Below are positions 27,162-35,989 of a DNA stretch of 64,000 nucleotides, in pieces. Under the pieces are notes generated by a model. The model was not told the origin of the DNA. It saw only the letters and a list, made by a program, of their open reading frames with translations, and did no database searches. A program made the translations under genes and the position numbers. The first letter of the stretch is position 1; each line of letters begins with the position of its first letter. This DNA is from Mesorhizobium prunaredense (GTDB taxonomy: Bacteria; Pseudomonadota; Alphaproteobacteria; Rhizobiales; Rhizobiaceae), in assembly GCF_900156895.1 (NCBI RefSeq), contig NZ_FTPD01000013.1:124001-188000 (forward strand). The letters are read 5' to 3'.

Positions 27162-29150
27162 CTATTCTCGTAATGCACGGCGCAGGATCTTGCCGACCGG
27201 CGTCTTTGGCAGTTCGGTCCGGAACTCGATGTATTTTGGCCGCTTGTAACCGGTCAGGTTATCGCGGCAATACACAGTCAGCACCTCTGCGGTCAGCGAC
27301 GGGTCCTTCTTGACGACGAACAGCTTCGGCACTTCGCCTGAATGCTCGTCCGGCACGCCGATCGCGGCCACTTCGAGCACGCCCGGATGCAGCGCCACCA
27401 CTTCCTCGAGTTCGTTCGGATAGACGTTGAAGCCGGACACAAGGATCATGTCTTTCTTGCGGTCGACGATCTTGGTATAGCCGCGCTCGTCCATGAAGCC
27501 CATGTCGCCCGACTTGAAGAAGCCGTCCTTGGTCATCACCTTGGCGGTCTCGTCCGGCCGGTTCCAGTAACCGGCCATCACCTGCGGTCCGCGGATGCAG
27601 ATCTCGCCGACCTCAACGGGCGGCAGATCATTGCCGTCGTCGTCGCGGATGGCGATCTCGGTCGAGGGCAGCGGCAGGCCGATCGTGCCGGTGAAGTTGC
27701 CATCGCTGAATGTGTTGGCGGTGGCCACCGGCGAGGTTTCCGAAAGCCCGTAGCCCTCGGTGACCGGGCAGCCGGTCAACGCCTTCCAGCGTTCGGCGAC
27801 ACCCTTCTGCACCGCCATGCCGCCACCCAGCGTCAGGATCAGTGGCCTGAAGTCGAGCTTGCGGAAATCCTCATTGTTGAGCAGCGCGTTGAACAGCGTG
27901 TTGAGGCCTGGAAAGATGTGGATCGGGTATTTGCCGAGTTGCTTGACGAAGCCGGGAATGTCGCGCGGATTGGGAATGAGTATGTTCTGGCCGCCCAACT
28001 GCATGCCCATCAGCGCGTTCACCGTCAGCGCGAAGATATGATAGAGCGGCAGCGCGCAGACGAAGTTGAGATGCGCCGGCCTGGGCTTGACCGTGAAGGC
28101 GTCCTCGATCCACAGCGCGTTCTGCGCGACGTTGGCCAGCACGTTGCTGTGCAGCAGCATCGCGCCCTTCGAGATGCCGGTGGTGCCGCCGGTGTATTGC
28201 AGGAACGCGACGTCGTCGGCAGCGACCTTCACCGGCTTGAAACTCATGCCGGCGCCTGCCTCCAATGCGGCGTTGAACTTGACATGGCCCGGCAGCGACC
28301 AGGCCGGCACCATCTTCTTCACGCGGCGCACGACGAGATTGACGATCGTTCCCTTCAGGCCGCCAAGCATGTCGCCCATCGCCGCGACCACGACATGCTT
28401 GACCGCTGTTTTAGCGATTACTGCCTGCAAGGTGCTGGCGAAATTTTCGAGAATGACGATGGCTTGCGCGCCGGAATCCTTGAGCTGATGCTCCAGCTCG
28501 CGCGGCGTGTAGAGCGGGTTGATGTTGACCACGACATAGCCGGCGCGCAGCACTGCCATCATCGCCACCGGATATTGCAGCACGTTCGGCATCATCAGCG
28601 CCACGCGTGCGCCTTTCGGCAGCCCCGACGATTGCAGATAGGCGCCGAAGGCGGCCGATTGCCGCTCGACTTCCGCGTAGCTGATGGTCTTTCCCATGCA
28701 GGTAAAGGCGGGCCGGCTGGCGTACTGCTTGCAGACGTCGGCGAGCAGATCGCCGATGGAGCCGAAGGGCAGAGCGCCGATCTCGGCCGGAACGACTTTC
28801 GGATAGCTTTTGAGCCAGGGTTTTTCCGGCAATCCGGCGGCAGCCGCATTCGGCAATCTTCTGCCCGGACCTGGGTTTGACGCCGATGAAGCCGCTGTCG
28901 GCGCCGCCTTCGCCGCTGGTTTGGCGGCGGCGGGCTTTGCGCCTGCCTTCGCGGATGCATTGATCTTCGCGGATGAATTGGTCTTCGCGGATTCATTGGT
29001 TTTCGCGGACACCGCGGCCGCCTTCGGCTTGGCTTTGGCCGTCGGCGCTTTTGGCCTTTGGCTTGTCGGGGGCTTGTCGGGGCTGGCCGGTTTCGCAGCA
29101 GTTTTGGCCTTGGCTGTCGCTGGTGCCGTCGTCCTTGGTGTTTTTGCCAC
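27162..29150 (-). CDS. fadD: Long-chain-fatty-acid--CoA ligase with Lys/Ala-rich N-terminal extension
   Basis: This 662-residue protein activates fatty acids to acyl-CoA with ATP. The ANL core starts near residue 100 and shows the P-loop YTGGTTGISKGA, GYGLSETSP, the YTKIVDRKKDM hinge region and the C-terminal lysine in GKILRRALRE. What is unusual is residues 1-95: a low-complexity, strongly basic Lys/Ala/Pro/Thr segment with a six-residue repeat (SAKTNE, SAKTNS, SAKINA). The start chosen is GTG at 29150 with GGGAGGG upstream; further upstream codons are poor. A predicted ETF-beta methyltransferase gene follows after eight bases. Confidence 0.92.
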   Translation of the reverse strand: MAKTPRTTAPATAKAKTAAKPASPDKPPTSQRPKAPTAKAKPKAAAVSAKTNESAKTNSSAKINASAKAGAKPAAAKPAAKAAPTAASSASNPGPGRRLPNAAAAGLPEKPWLKSYPKVVPAEIGALPFGSIGDLLADVCKQYASRPAFTCMGKTISYAEVERQSAAFGAYLQSSGLPKGARVALMMPNVLQYPVAMMAVLRAGYVVVNINPLYTPRELEHQLKDSGAQAIVILENFASTLQAVIAKTAVKHVVVAAMGDMLGGLKGTIVNLVVRRVKKMVPAWSLPGHVKFNAALEAGAGMSFKPVKVAADDVAFLQYTGGTTGISKGAMLLHSNVLANVAQNALWIEDAFTVKPRPAHLNFVCALPLYHIFALTVNALMGMQLGGQNILIPNPRDIPGFVKQLGKYPIHIFPGLNTLFNALLNNEDFRKLDFRPLILTLGGGMAVQKGVAERWKALTGCPVTEGYGLSETSPVATANTFSDGNFTGTIGLPLPSTEIAIRDDDGNDLPPVEVGEICIRGPQVMAGYWNRPDETAKVMTKDGFFKSGDMGFMDERGYTKIVDRKKDMILVSGFNVYPNELEEVVALHPGVLEVAAIGVPDEHSGEVPKLFVVKKDPSLTAEVLTVYCRDNLTGYKRPKYIEFRTELPKTPVGKILRRALRE
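28949..29020. repeat. 18-bp coding tandem repeat in the fadD 5' region
   Basis: Four units of 18 bases start with TTCGCGGA at 28949, 28967, 28985 and 29003 (+ strand). On the coding strand they give the six-residue repeat SAKxNx/SAKTAA in the N-terminal extension of FadD. The third and fourth units are less alike at the end. Confidence 0.85.
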
Positions 29151-29574
29151 TCGTCCCTCCCTCGATCGTTCTTGTTGTCTCCGCCCGCCGCGTCGCCTCC
29201 GAATGACAGAGACGTCCTCCGTTGCTGCCGGCACCCAGGAAATCCAGCCTGTCATCTATGTATTGCGACTATCGGCAGCCGTGCAAGTCTGCCCCTGCGG
29301 CAAGCTGGGAAGAAATCGTCCGCGCCAATGACAAGCCGAAGGCGGCGGTTCCTCACCGTCGGATGCGCTCGAGATGATAAAAAAATGCAGTCGTTAACAA
29401 TATCGTGATCGATGAGTTTTGACATTTCATTCCCTCTTTCGGCGAATGCGAAGAAAGAAATTCTGCTTCCCATGGGGTAGGCAAACCAGGTGTTCCAAAG
29501 CCGGAAAAACGGTGCTTATATGCGCGCTTCGCGAGCCTGATAGAGGGGCTTGGAAGAACATCAGGGAGTCCTCC
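29151..29574. other. Divergent intergenic region fadD/dppA
   Basis: This 424-base gap separates divergent fadD and dppA and must carry both promoters. A TTGACA is present at 29419-29424 on the + strand but no convincing -10 follows at the right distance. The stretch 29370-29420 is locally AT-rich. I saw no small gene or structured RNA. Confidence 0.55.
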
Positions 29575-31167
29575 ATGAAAAAGAAACTGACTTTTGCGGC
29601 CGCGTTGCTGGCCGCAAGCGTCCTCTGCGGCATGGCCAATGCCAAGCAGTTGGTCTACTGCTCGGAGGCGTCGCCGGCCGGCTTCGACCCGTCGCCGTGG
29701 AGCGGTGGCAACGACTTCGACGCGTCGTCTCGCACCATCTATTCGCGCCTGGTCGAGTTCGAGCACGGCAAAACCACCATCACACCCGGCCTCGCTGAGA
29801 GCTGGACGGTTTCCGACGACGGTCTCGAATACACGTTCAAGCTTCGGCCGGGGGTGAAGTTCCAGACCACCGACTACTTCACGCCGACGCGCGATCTCAA
29901 CGCCGACGACGTGATCTTCTCCTTCGAACGCCAGTGGAAGAAGGAAAACCCGTGGTTCGACTATCTGGCAGGCACCGGCTGGGAATATTTTGCCGGCATG
30001 GGCTTCCCGGATCTTCTCAAGGAAATCGTCAAGGTCGACGACCTGACGGTGAAATTCGTGCTGAACAAGCCTGAAGTCGCTTTCCTGCCGGATCTCGGCA
30101 TGGATTTCGCTTCGATCGTCTCCAAGGAATATGCCGACCAGCTCGACAAGGCCGGCACCAGGCAGCAATTCACCCAGAAGCCGATCGGCACCGGTCCGTT
30201 CCAGTTCGTCGACTACCAGGTCGATGCGGTCATCCGCTATGCGGCATGGGACGGCTACCATGGCGGCCGCCAGAAGATCGACGATCTGATCTTTGCCATC
30301 ACCACCGATCCGGCCGTGCGCGCGCAGAAGCTGAAGGCGGGCGAGTGCGATATCATGTCGTACCCGGCGCCGGCCGACATTGCCGGCCTGAAAGCCGACC
30401 CGAACCTCAAGGTCGATGAGCAGGAAGGCCTGAACATCGGCTACATGGCCTACAACACGACGCAGGCCCCCTTCGACAAGGTCGAGGTCCGCAAGGCCCT
30501 CAACATGGCCGTCAACAAGCAGGCCATTCTCGATGCGGTCTACCAGGGCGCTGGCCAGGCGGCGATAAACCCGATCCCGCCGACGATGTGGTCCTATAAC
30601 AAGGAGATCAAGGACGACCCGTACGATCCGGACGCGGCCAAGAAGATGCTGACGGATGCCGGCGTCACGGATCTGTCGATGAAGATCTGGGCAATGCCGG
30701 TCAGCCGCCCGTACAATCCGAACGCCCAAAGGGTCGCGGAGCTGATCCAGGCCGACTACGCCAAGATCGGCGTGAAGGCCGAGATCGTCAGCTACGAATG
30801 GACCGAGTATCGCGAACGCGGCAAGCAGAAGGACCGTGACGGCGCCTTCCAACTCGGCTGGACCGGCGACAATGGCGACCCGGACAACTTCCTGTTCCTG
30901 CTCGGCTGCGATGCCATCGGCCAGTCCAACTATGCGATCTGGTGCAACCAGGAGTTCGAAGCCCTGCTGCAGAAGGGCAAGGCGACCACCGACGTCGCCG
31001 AGCGCACCAAGATCTACGAGGAGGCTCAGGTGGTGTTCAAGCGTGAGGCGCCGTGGCTGACCATCGCCCATTCCAAGGTCTTCATGCCGATGAACAAGAA
31101 AATTACCGGCTTCGTCATGGATCCGCTCGGCATTCATCGGTTCGACGGCGTCGACGTCGCCGAATAA
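29575..31167 (+). CDS. dppA: ABC transporter dipeptide-type substrate-binding protein
   Basis: This 530-residue SBP_bac_5 protein has a Sec signal peptide (MKKKLTFAAALLAASVLCGMANA) and motifs AESWTVSDDGLEYTFKLRPGVKF, NADDVIFSFER, and IGTGPFQFVDY. Late cysteines (LGCDAIG, IWCNQEF) are typical of DppA proteins. It captures dipeptides in the periplasm; DppA relatives in other bacteria also take heme or 5-aminolevulinate. The ATG follows AGGGAGTCC. It heads a five-gene dppABCDF operon with a 57-base gap before dppB. Confidence 0.95.
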   Translation: MKKKLTFAAALLAASVLCGMANAKQLVYCSEASPAGFDPSPWSGGNDFDASSRTIYSRLVEFEHGKTTITPGLAESWTVSDDGLEYTFKLRPGVKFQTTDYFTPTRDLNADDVIFSFERQWKKENPWFDYLAGTGWEYFAGMGFPDLLKEIVKVDDLTVKFVLNKPEVAFLPDLGMDFASIVSKEYADQLDKAGTRQQFTQKPIGTGPFQFVDYQVDAVIRYAAWDGYHGGRQKIDDLIFAITTDPAVRAQKLKAGECDIMSYPAPADIAGLKADPNLKVDEQEGLNIGYMAYNTTQAPFDKVEVRKALNMAVNKQAILDAVYQGAGQAAINPIPPTMWSYNKEIKDDPYDPDAAKKMLTDAGVTDLSMKIWAMPVSRPYNPNAQRVAELIQADYAKIGVKAEIVSYEWTEYRERGKQKDRDGAFQLGWTGDNGDPDNFLFLLGCDAIGQSNYAIWCNQEFEALLQKGKATTDVAERTKIYEEAQVVFKREAPWLTIAHSKVFMPMNKKITGFVMDPLGIHRFDGVDVAE

Positions 31168-31224
31168 CGCTGAGAAATAGAACGGCGACGCTGGACTTGA
31201 AGCGCCGCCGTTCTATGAAGCAAG

Positions 31225-32232
31225 ATGCTCCGTTATCTCCTCCACAAGCTCGCCTTGATCATCCCGACCGTGTTCGGCATATCGCTGGCGGCGTTCGCTT
31301 TCGTCCGGCTTTTGCCGGGCGACCCGATCACGGCGCTCGCCGGCGAGCGCGGCGTCAGCCCGGAACGCTACGCCGAGCTTGTCGAGCGGTTTGGCTATAA
31401 CAGGCCTTATGTCGTCCAGTATCTGGAATATATCGGCAGGGTCCTGACCGGCGACTTCGGCATATCGCTCGCCACCAAGCGGCCGGTGCTGGGTGAATTC
31501 CAGGCGCTGTTTCCGGCGACGCTGGAACTGGCGACGATCGCGCTGATCATCGCCGTTCTCATCGGCATTCCCGCCGGCATCTTCGCCGCGGTCAAGCGCG
31601 GATCATGGTTCGACCAGGCGACGATGGGCGTGGCGCTGACCGGCTATTCGATGCCGATCTTCTGGTGGGGGCTGCTGCTCATCATCTTCTTCTCCGGCTA
31701 TCTCGGCTGGACGCCGGTGTCCGGCCGCATCGGCCTTCAATATTTCTTCAAGCCGACGACCGGGTTCATGCTGATCGACAGCCTGATCTCCGGCAAAAGC
31801 GGCGCTTTCAGGTCCGCCGCCAGTCATCTGGTCCTGCCGGCGATCGTGCTGGCGACGATTCCGCTTGCCGTCATAGCGCGCCAGACGCGGTCGGCGATGC
31901 TGGAGGTGCTGGGCGAAGACTACGTCCGCACCGCCCGCGCCAAGGGCCTCGCGCCGCGTCGCGTCATCGGGCTCCACGCTTTTCGCAATGCGCTGATCCC
32001 CGTCGTCACCACCATCGGCCTGCAGGTCGGCACGCTGATGGCGGGCGCCATCCTGACCGAAACGATCTTTTCCTGGCCCGGTATCGGCAAGTGGATGATC
32101 GACGCGATCGCCAAGCGCGACTATGTTGTCGTCCAGAGCGGCTTGCTGATCATCGCGCTGATCGTCATGGCGGTGAACCTGATCGTCGACGTGCTCTACG
32201 CCGTCATCAACCCACGTATCCGGGTGCAGTGA
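31225..32232 (+). CDS. dppB: Dipeptide ABC transporter permease DppB
   Basis: This 335-residue inner-membrane permease starts with the DppB/OppB hallmark MLRYLLHKLALIIPTVFGIS and has RLLPGDPITALAGERG after the first membrane segment. The EAA loop ARAKGLAPRRVIGLHAFRNA is near residue 235, and the segment ending in INPRIRVQ closes the protein. About six membrane segments are visible. It forms the translocation pore with DppC, whose gene begins one base after this stop. Confidence 0.96.
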   Translation: MLRYLLHKLALIIPTVFGISLAAFAFVRLLPGDPITALAGERGVSPERYAELVERFGYNRPYVVQYLEYIGRVLTGDFGISLATKRPVLGEFQALFPATLELATIALIIAVLIGIPAGIFAAVKRGSWFDQATMGVALTGYSMPIFWWGLLLIIFFSGYLGWTPVSGRIGLQYFFKPTTGFMLIDSLISGKSGAFRSAASHLVLPAIVLATIPLAVIARQTRSAMLEVLGEDYVRTARAKGLAPRRVIGLHAFRNALIPVVTTIGLQVGTLMAGAILTETIFSWPGIGKWMIDAIAKRDYVVVQSGLLIIALIVMAVNLIVDVLYAVINPRIRVQ

Positions 32233-32233
32233 G

Positions 32234-33151
32234 ATGACCGACCAAACCACGGCAGAAGCCACCGCCGCCTCCATTCCGACCGGCGGCCGGCAACGCGCCT
32301 TCACCGAGTTCTGGCATTACTACTCGATGAACACCGGCGCGGTCATCGGCCTGGTCGTGTTCACGGCCCTGGTGCTGGTGGCGATTTTCGCGCCGCTGGT
32401 CGCGCCGCATTCACCTGACGAACAGTTTCGCGATGCGCTGCTGGCGCCGCCGGCCTGGCAGGAGGGCGGCAGATCGACGTTCCTGCTCGGCACAGACGCC
32501 GTTGGCCGCGACATGCTTTCGCGGCTGATTTTCGGGGCGCGGTTCTCGCTGTTCATCGGACTGGTCGTCGTCGTTTTCTCGCTGACCAGCGGCATCGTCC
32601 TCGGCGTGCTCGCCGGCTATTTCCGCGGTTGGGTCGATACGCTGATCATGCGCGTCATGGACGTTATTCTGGCCTTCCCGTCGCTGCTCCTCGCCCTGGT
32701 TCTTGTGGCGATCCTCGGACCCGGCCTGTTCAACGCCATGCTGGCGATCGCGCTCGTGCTGCAGCCGCATTTCGCGCGGCTCACCCGTGCGGCGGTGATG
32801 GCCGAAAAGAACCGCGAATATGTGATCTCCGCCAAGGTGGCCGGTGCCAGCCATCTCAGGCTGATGGTGAAGACGATCCTGCCGAACTGCATGGCGCCGC
32901 TGATCGTGCAGGCGACGCTGTCCTTCTCCAACGCCATTCTCGAGGCCGCGGCTCTCGGCTTCCTTGGCGTCGGCGCCCAGCCGCCAACGCCGGAATGGGG
33001 CACCATGCTTGCCACGGCGCGCGAGTTCATCCTGCGCGCGCCATGGGTGGTGACCTTCCCCGGCCTTGCCATCCTGATCACGGTGCTCGCCATCAACCTG
33101 ATCGGCGATGGCCTGCGCGATGCCTTCGATCCCAAGCTGAAGAGGTCGTGA
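32234..33151 (+). CDS. dppC: Dipeptide ABC transporter permease DppC
   Basis: This 305-residue permease has a cytoplasmic N-terminus of about 40 residues, the first membrane segment (GAVIGLVVFTALVLVAIFAP), the LLGTDAVGRDMLSRLIFGAR motif of DppC/OppC proteins, and an EAA loop containing AKVAGASHLRLM. The C-terminus NLIGDGLRDAFDPKLKRS is standard for the family. It pairs with DppB and is followed after two bases by dppD. Confidence 0.96.
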   Translation: MTDQTTAEATAASIPTGGRQRAFTEFWHYYSMNTGAVIGLVVFTALVLVAIFAPLVAPHSPDEQFRDALLAPPAWQEGGRSTFLLGTDAVGRDMLSRLIFGARFSLFIGLVVVVFSLTSGIVLGVLAGYFRGWVDTLIMRVMDVILAFPSLLLALVLVAILGPGLFNAMLAIALVLQPHFARLTRAAVMAEKNREYVISAKVAGASHLRLMVKTILPNCMAPLIVQATLSFSNAILEAAALGFLGVGAQPPTPEWGTMLATAREFILRAPWVVTFPGLAILITVLAINLIGDGLRDAFDPKLKRS

Positions 33152-33153
33152 CC

Positions 33154-34029
33154 ATGCCTCTTCTCGAGATCAAGAACCTTACCGTGTCGTTCGATACCGC
33201 CGCCGGACCGTTCATGGCCGTGCAAGGCATCGACCTGTCGATCGAGCCGCGCGAGGTGCTGGCGATCGTCGGCGAATCCGGCTCCGGCAAATCGGTGGCG
33301 ATGCTGGCGGTGATGGGGCTGTTGCCGAACACGGCGACAGTGAAGGCCGACCGCATGGCCTTCGACGGCGTCGACTTGCTCGAGCTCAGCCCGTCCGAGC
33401 GCCGCAAGATCGTCGGCAAGGACATCTCGATGATCTTCCAGGAGCCGATCGCCAGCCTCAATCCGTGCTTCACCGCCGGTTTCCAGATCGAGGAGGTGCT
33501 GCGCTTCCATTTGGGCATGGACCGCGCCCAGCGCCGGGCCCGTGCCATCGAACTGATGAAGCTGGTCGGCATCGCTGATCCGGAAGAGCGGCTGAACTCG
33601 TTCCCGCACCAGATGTCGGGCGGCCAGTGCCAGCGCGTCATGATCGCCATCGCCATCGCCTGCAATCCGAAGCTGCTGATCGCCGATGAGCCGACCACCG
33701 CGCTCGACGTCACCATCCAGAAGCAGATCCTCGATCTTTTGGTTGGCCTGCAGGCCAAATACGGCATGGGGCTGATCATGATCACCCACAATATGGGCGT
33801 CGTGGCGGAGACCGCCGACCGCGTCATCGTCCAGTACAAGGGCCGCAAGATGGAGGAGGCCGACGTTCTGTCGCTGTTCGAGCAGCCGAAGAGCAACTAC
33901 ACGCGGGCGCTGCTGTCGGCGCTGCCGGAAAACGCGGTCGGCGATCGGCTGCCGACCATTTCCGACATGCTGTTCGAACCGGCTCCGTCTGCTGCGGGAA
34001 GCGGGTCTGCAACGGGAGCCGCGTCATGA
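33154..34029 (+). CDS. dppD: Dipeptide ABC transporter ATP-binding protein DppD
   Basis: This 291-residue ATPase has Walker A GESGSGKS near residue 43, the Q-loop IFQEPIASLNP, signature MSGGQCQRVMIAIAI and Walker [13 protein letters not shown]. The C-terminal ~40 residues form the oligopeptide/dipeptide ATPase tail. It energises import together with DppF, whose start overlaps this stop by four bases (ATGA). A GTG two codons upstream is also in frame but would overlap dppC; ATG is preferred. Confidence 0.95.
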   Translation: MPLLEIKNLTVSFDTAAGPFMAVQGIDLSIEPREVLAIVGESGSGKSVAMLAVMGLLPNTATVKADRMAFDGVDLLELSPSERRKIVGKDISMIFQEPIASLNPCFTAGFQIEEVLRFHLGMDRAQRRARAIELMKLVGIADPEERLNSFPHQMSGGQCQRVMIAIAIACNPKLLIADEPTTALDVTIQKQILDLLVGLQAKYGMGLIMITHNMGVVAETADRVIVQYKGRKMEEADVLSLFEQPKSNYTRALLSALPENAVGDRLPTISDMLFEPAPSAAGSGSATGAAS

Positions 34030-34856
34030 GCGTGACGGTTCTCGAAGGCAAGAATATCGTGCGCGACTATCATGTCGGCGGCGGCCTGTTTCGCCCCTCG
34101 CGCACGGTGCACGCGGTCAAGGGCGTTTCGTTCAGCGTCGACAAGGGCAAGACGCTGGCCATCGTCGGCGAAAGCGGCTGCGGCAAGTCAACGCTCGCAC
34201 GTATCATCACCCTGATCGATCCGGCGACAGCGGGCGAGCTCTTCATCGACGGCAACAAGGTCGACATCGCCAGGGATGGGCTGACGAAGGAGATGCGCCG
34301 CAAGGTGCAGATCGTCTTCCAGAACCCCTACGGTTCGCTCAATCCGCGCCAGAAGATCGGTGACGTACTGGGCGAGCCGCTGCTCATCAACACCGACACG
34401 CCGGCCGACGAACGGCGCGATCTCGCCATGAAGATGCTGAAGAAGGTCGGCCTCGGACCCGAGCACTACAACCGTTACCCGCACATGTTCTCGGGCGGCC
34501 AGCGCCAGCGCATCGCCATTGCCCGCTCGCTGATGCTCAATCCGAGCCTTTTGGTGCTCGACGAGCCGGTCTCGGCGCTCGATCTGTCGGTGCAGGCGCA
34601 GGTGCTCAACCTGCTCGCCGACCTGCAGGACGAGTTCGAGCTGACCTATGTCTTCATCAGCCACGACCTCTCGGTGGTGCGCTACATCGCCGACGAGGTG
34701 ATGGTCATGTATTATGGCGAGGCCGTCGAATACGGCTCGCGCGACGCGGTCTTTGCCGACCCCAAGCACAGCTACACCAAGACGCTGTTCGCGGCGACGC
34801 CGCGCGCCGACGTCGCCAGCATCAGGGCGAGGCTGGCGAAAAAGAAAGCCGCCTGA
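34026..34856 (+). CDS. dppF: Dipeptide ABC transporter ATP-binding protein DppF
   Basis: This 276-residue ATPase has Walker A GESGCGKSTLAR near residue 47, the Q-loop VFQNPYGSLNPRQ, signature FSGGQRQRIAIARSL and Walker B LLVLDEPVSALDLS, with the switch histidine in FISHDLSVVRY. It is a little shorter than many DppF proteins at the C-terminus but all catalytic parts are present. It ends the dpp operon; the next gene is convergent and 74 bases away. Confidence 0.95.
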   Translation: MSVTVLEGKNIVRDYHVGGGLFRPSRTVHAVKGVSFSVDKGKTLAIVGESGCGKSTLARIITLIDPATAGELFIDGNKVDIARDGLTKEMRRKVQIVFQNPYGSLNPRQKIGDVLGEPLLINTDTPADERRDLAMKMLKKVGLGPEHYNRYPHMFSGGQRQRIAIARSLMLNPSLLVLDEPVSALDLSVQAQVLNLLADLQDEFELTYVFISHDLSVVRYIADEVMVMYYGEAVEYGSRDAVFADPKHSYTKTLFAATPRADVASIRARLAKKKAA

Positions 34857-34930
34857 CGCCGCAACTGAGGCTCCCAGGCCATGCTGAGGTTCAGGGGCCG
34901 GCTGATCAAGGGCTACAGCGACCGCGATAC

Positions 34931-35470
34931 CTACGGAATGCAGTGCTTCTCGACGTCACGCGCCGTGAACTCTGCTGCTCGCCGCCATGCCTCGTCGGTA
35001 TCTCCCCGGTAAGTCAGGTATCGATCGCAGACAGGTTTGTTGTTGCTCAAATCCAGCACTGCAAACTTCACCCAGCCGACCAGCGTGCTCATCTTGTGCA
35101 CCTGACCGATGAGGAGATATTTCGCGCTGGCTGTTTTTGCCTGTTTCGAGAGATCGACAAGGCCGGGGTCCTTGATGGTGCACTGTTCTGCCTGACAGGG
35201 TAATGCGACGAGGTCGATCTTCTGGTTGCCCGAAAGGCCATCCTGCAACGCAACCCCAAATGCCTTCAGTCGCGCTTCGTGTTCGGCGGTCTGGTCCCTG
35301 ACTTCACCTGATGTATCCCTGAACTCGAAATCCGCGACGGCGAGGGTCGCTGGCTCGACGACATCGGCAAAAGCGGCCGGCGCAAGTAGACCAGCGCCCA
35401 TCAGGATCAGGAAAAATTGTCCACACTCAAAAAGTCGAAATCGAACTTCCGCACTTTGCACCTTGAGCAT
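34931..35470 (-). CDS. Secreted DUF2380/DUF3280-like protein
   Basis: This 179-residue protein has an N-terminal hydrophobic signal segment (FFLILMGAGLLAPAAFA) after a charged leader. The mature part starts VVEPATLAVADFEFRDTSGE and carries two cysteines (LPCQAEQC) plus SAKYLLIGQVHKMSTLVGWV and the end DRYLTYRGDTDEAWRRA. This pattern matches DUF2380/DUF3280 proteins, predicted periplasmic, of unknown function. The ATG has GGAG upstream. It is convergent with dppF and upstream of a second small secreted protein gene region on the same strand. Confidence 0.72.
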   Translation of the reverse strand: MLKVQSAEVRFRLFECGQFFLILMGAGLLAPAAFADVVEPATLAVADFEFRDTSGEVRDQTAEHEARLKAFGVALQDGLSGNQKIDLVALPCQAEQCTIKDPGLVDLSKQAKTASAKYLLIGQVHKMSTLVGWVKFAVLDLSNNKPVCDRYLTYRGDTDEAWRRAAEFTARDVEKHCIP

Positions 35471-35597
35471 CTCGTTTCTCCGAGGTTAGGACGATAGCCA
35501 TCCCAATGACGGTGCCGATTTGTCTCTTCGCGCTGTTGGAAGACGCGGAAGCGGCCGCAGACTACCCGGTTGCGTCGCAACGTCAACTTTCAACCCG

Positions 35598-35924
35598 TTA
35601 CTGGGTGGACTCCACCTTGGCGACAACCAGCTTGCCTTGGGCGCGCGAGATTTCGAGTGCCTGGCCGGCCCCTGCCAACGCGCCCGGGACCGAGATCACG
35701 AACGCCTGGCCCTCGCTGAGGGTCGCGACGAAGCGTACCGGCAGGTTCTCTTCGCCCGCCGCCATCGTGGTGACCACCCGGTAGCCGTCATCCGCCTCCG
35801 TGTAGTAGACGACGCCGTGAAAATTGCCGAGATCGACGGTCCCACCCTGACGGGCGGTGAGTTCGCCGGCAGAAGCGGAACTTGCCACGACGCAAAGCGC
35901 CGCAAGTGCTGTGTATCTGAACAT
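35598..35924 (-). CDS. Small secreted hypothetical protein
   Basis: This 108-residue protein has a clear Sec signal peptide (MFRYTALAALCVVASSASA, predicted cut after ASA). The mature ~89 residues look like a beta-rich domain (TVDLGNFHGVVYYTEADDGY, ENLPVRFVATLSEGQAFV). I do not recognise the family. The ATG at 35924 has TGGAGAG nine bases before it; a start five codons earlier would leave less room for this site. It lies between the DUF3280-like and globin genes, all on the minus strand. Confidence 0.7.
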   Translation of the reverse strand: MFRYTALAALCVVASSASAGELTARQGGTVDLGNFHGVVYYTEADDGYRVVTTMAAGEENLPVRFVATLSEGQAFVISVPGALAGAGQALEISRAQGKLVVAKVESTQ

Positions 35925-35989
35925 GGTGTTTCTCTCCATTTTGGAATTGTCGTTTGGGTGGGTGGTCGCCTGCGGCTGCATCCCAAAAA

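Noticed and set aside
27342..28880. Long open frame (512 codons) antisense to fadD
   Set aside because: The His/Arg/Asp-rich composition is typical of shadow frames, and the other strand encodes a full acyl-CoA ligase.
29419..29455. Sigma-70 promoter for dppA from a TTGACA
   Set aside because: No acceptable -10 hexamer at the right spacing was visible, so I did not call it.
29353..31137. Long open frame (594 codons) antisense to dppA
   Set aside because: It is the complement of a gene with a clear family, signal peptide and ribosome-binding site; the antisense translation has no recognisable domain and results from GC-rich codon bias.
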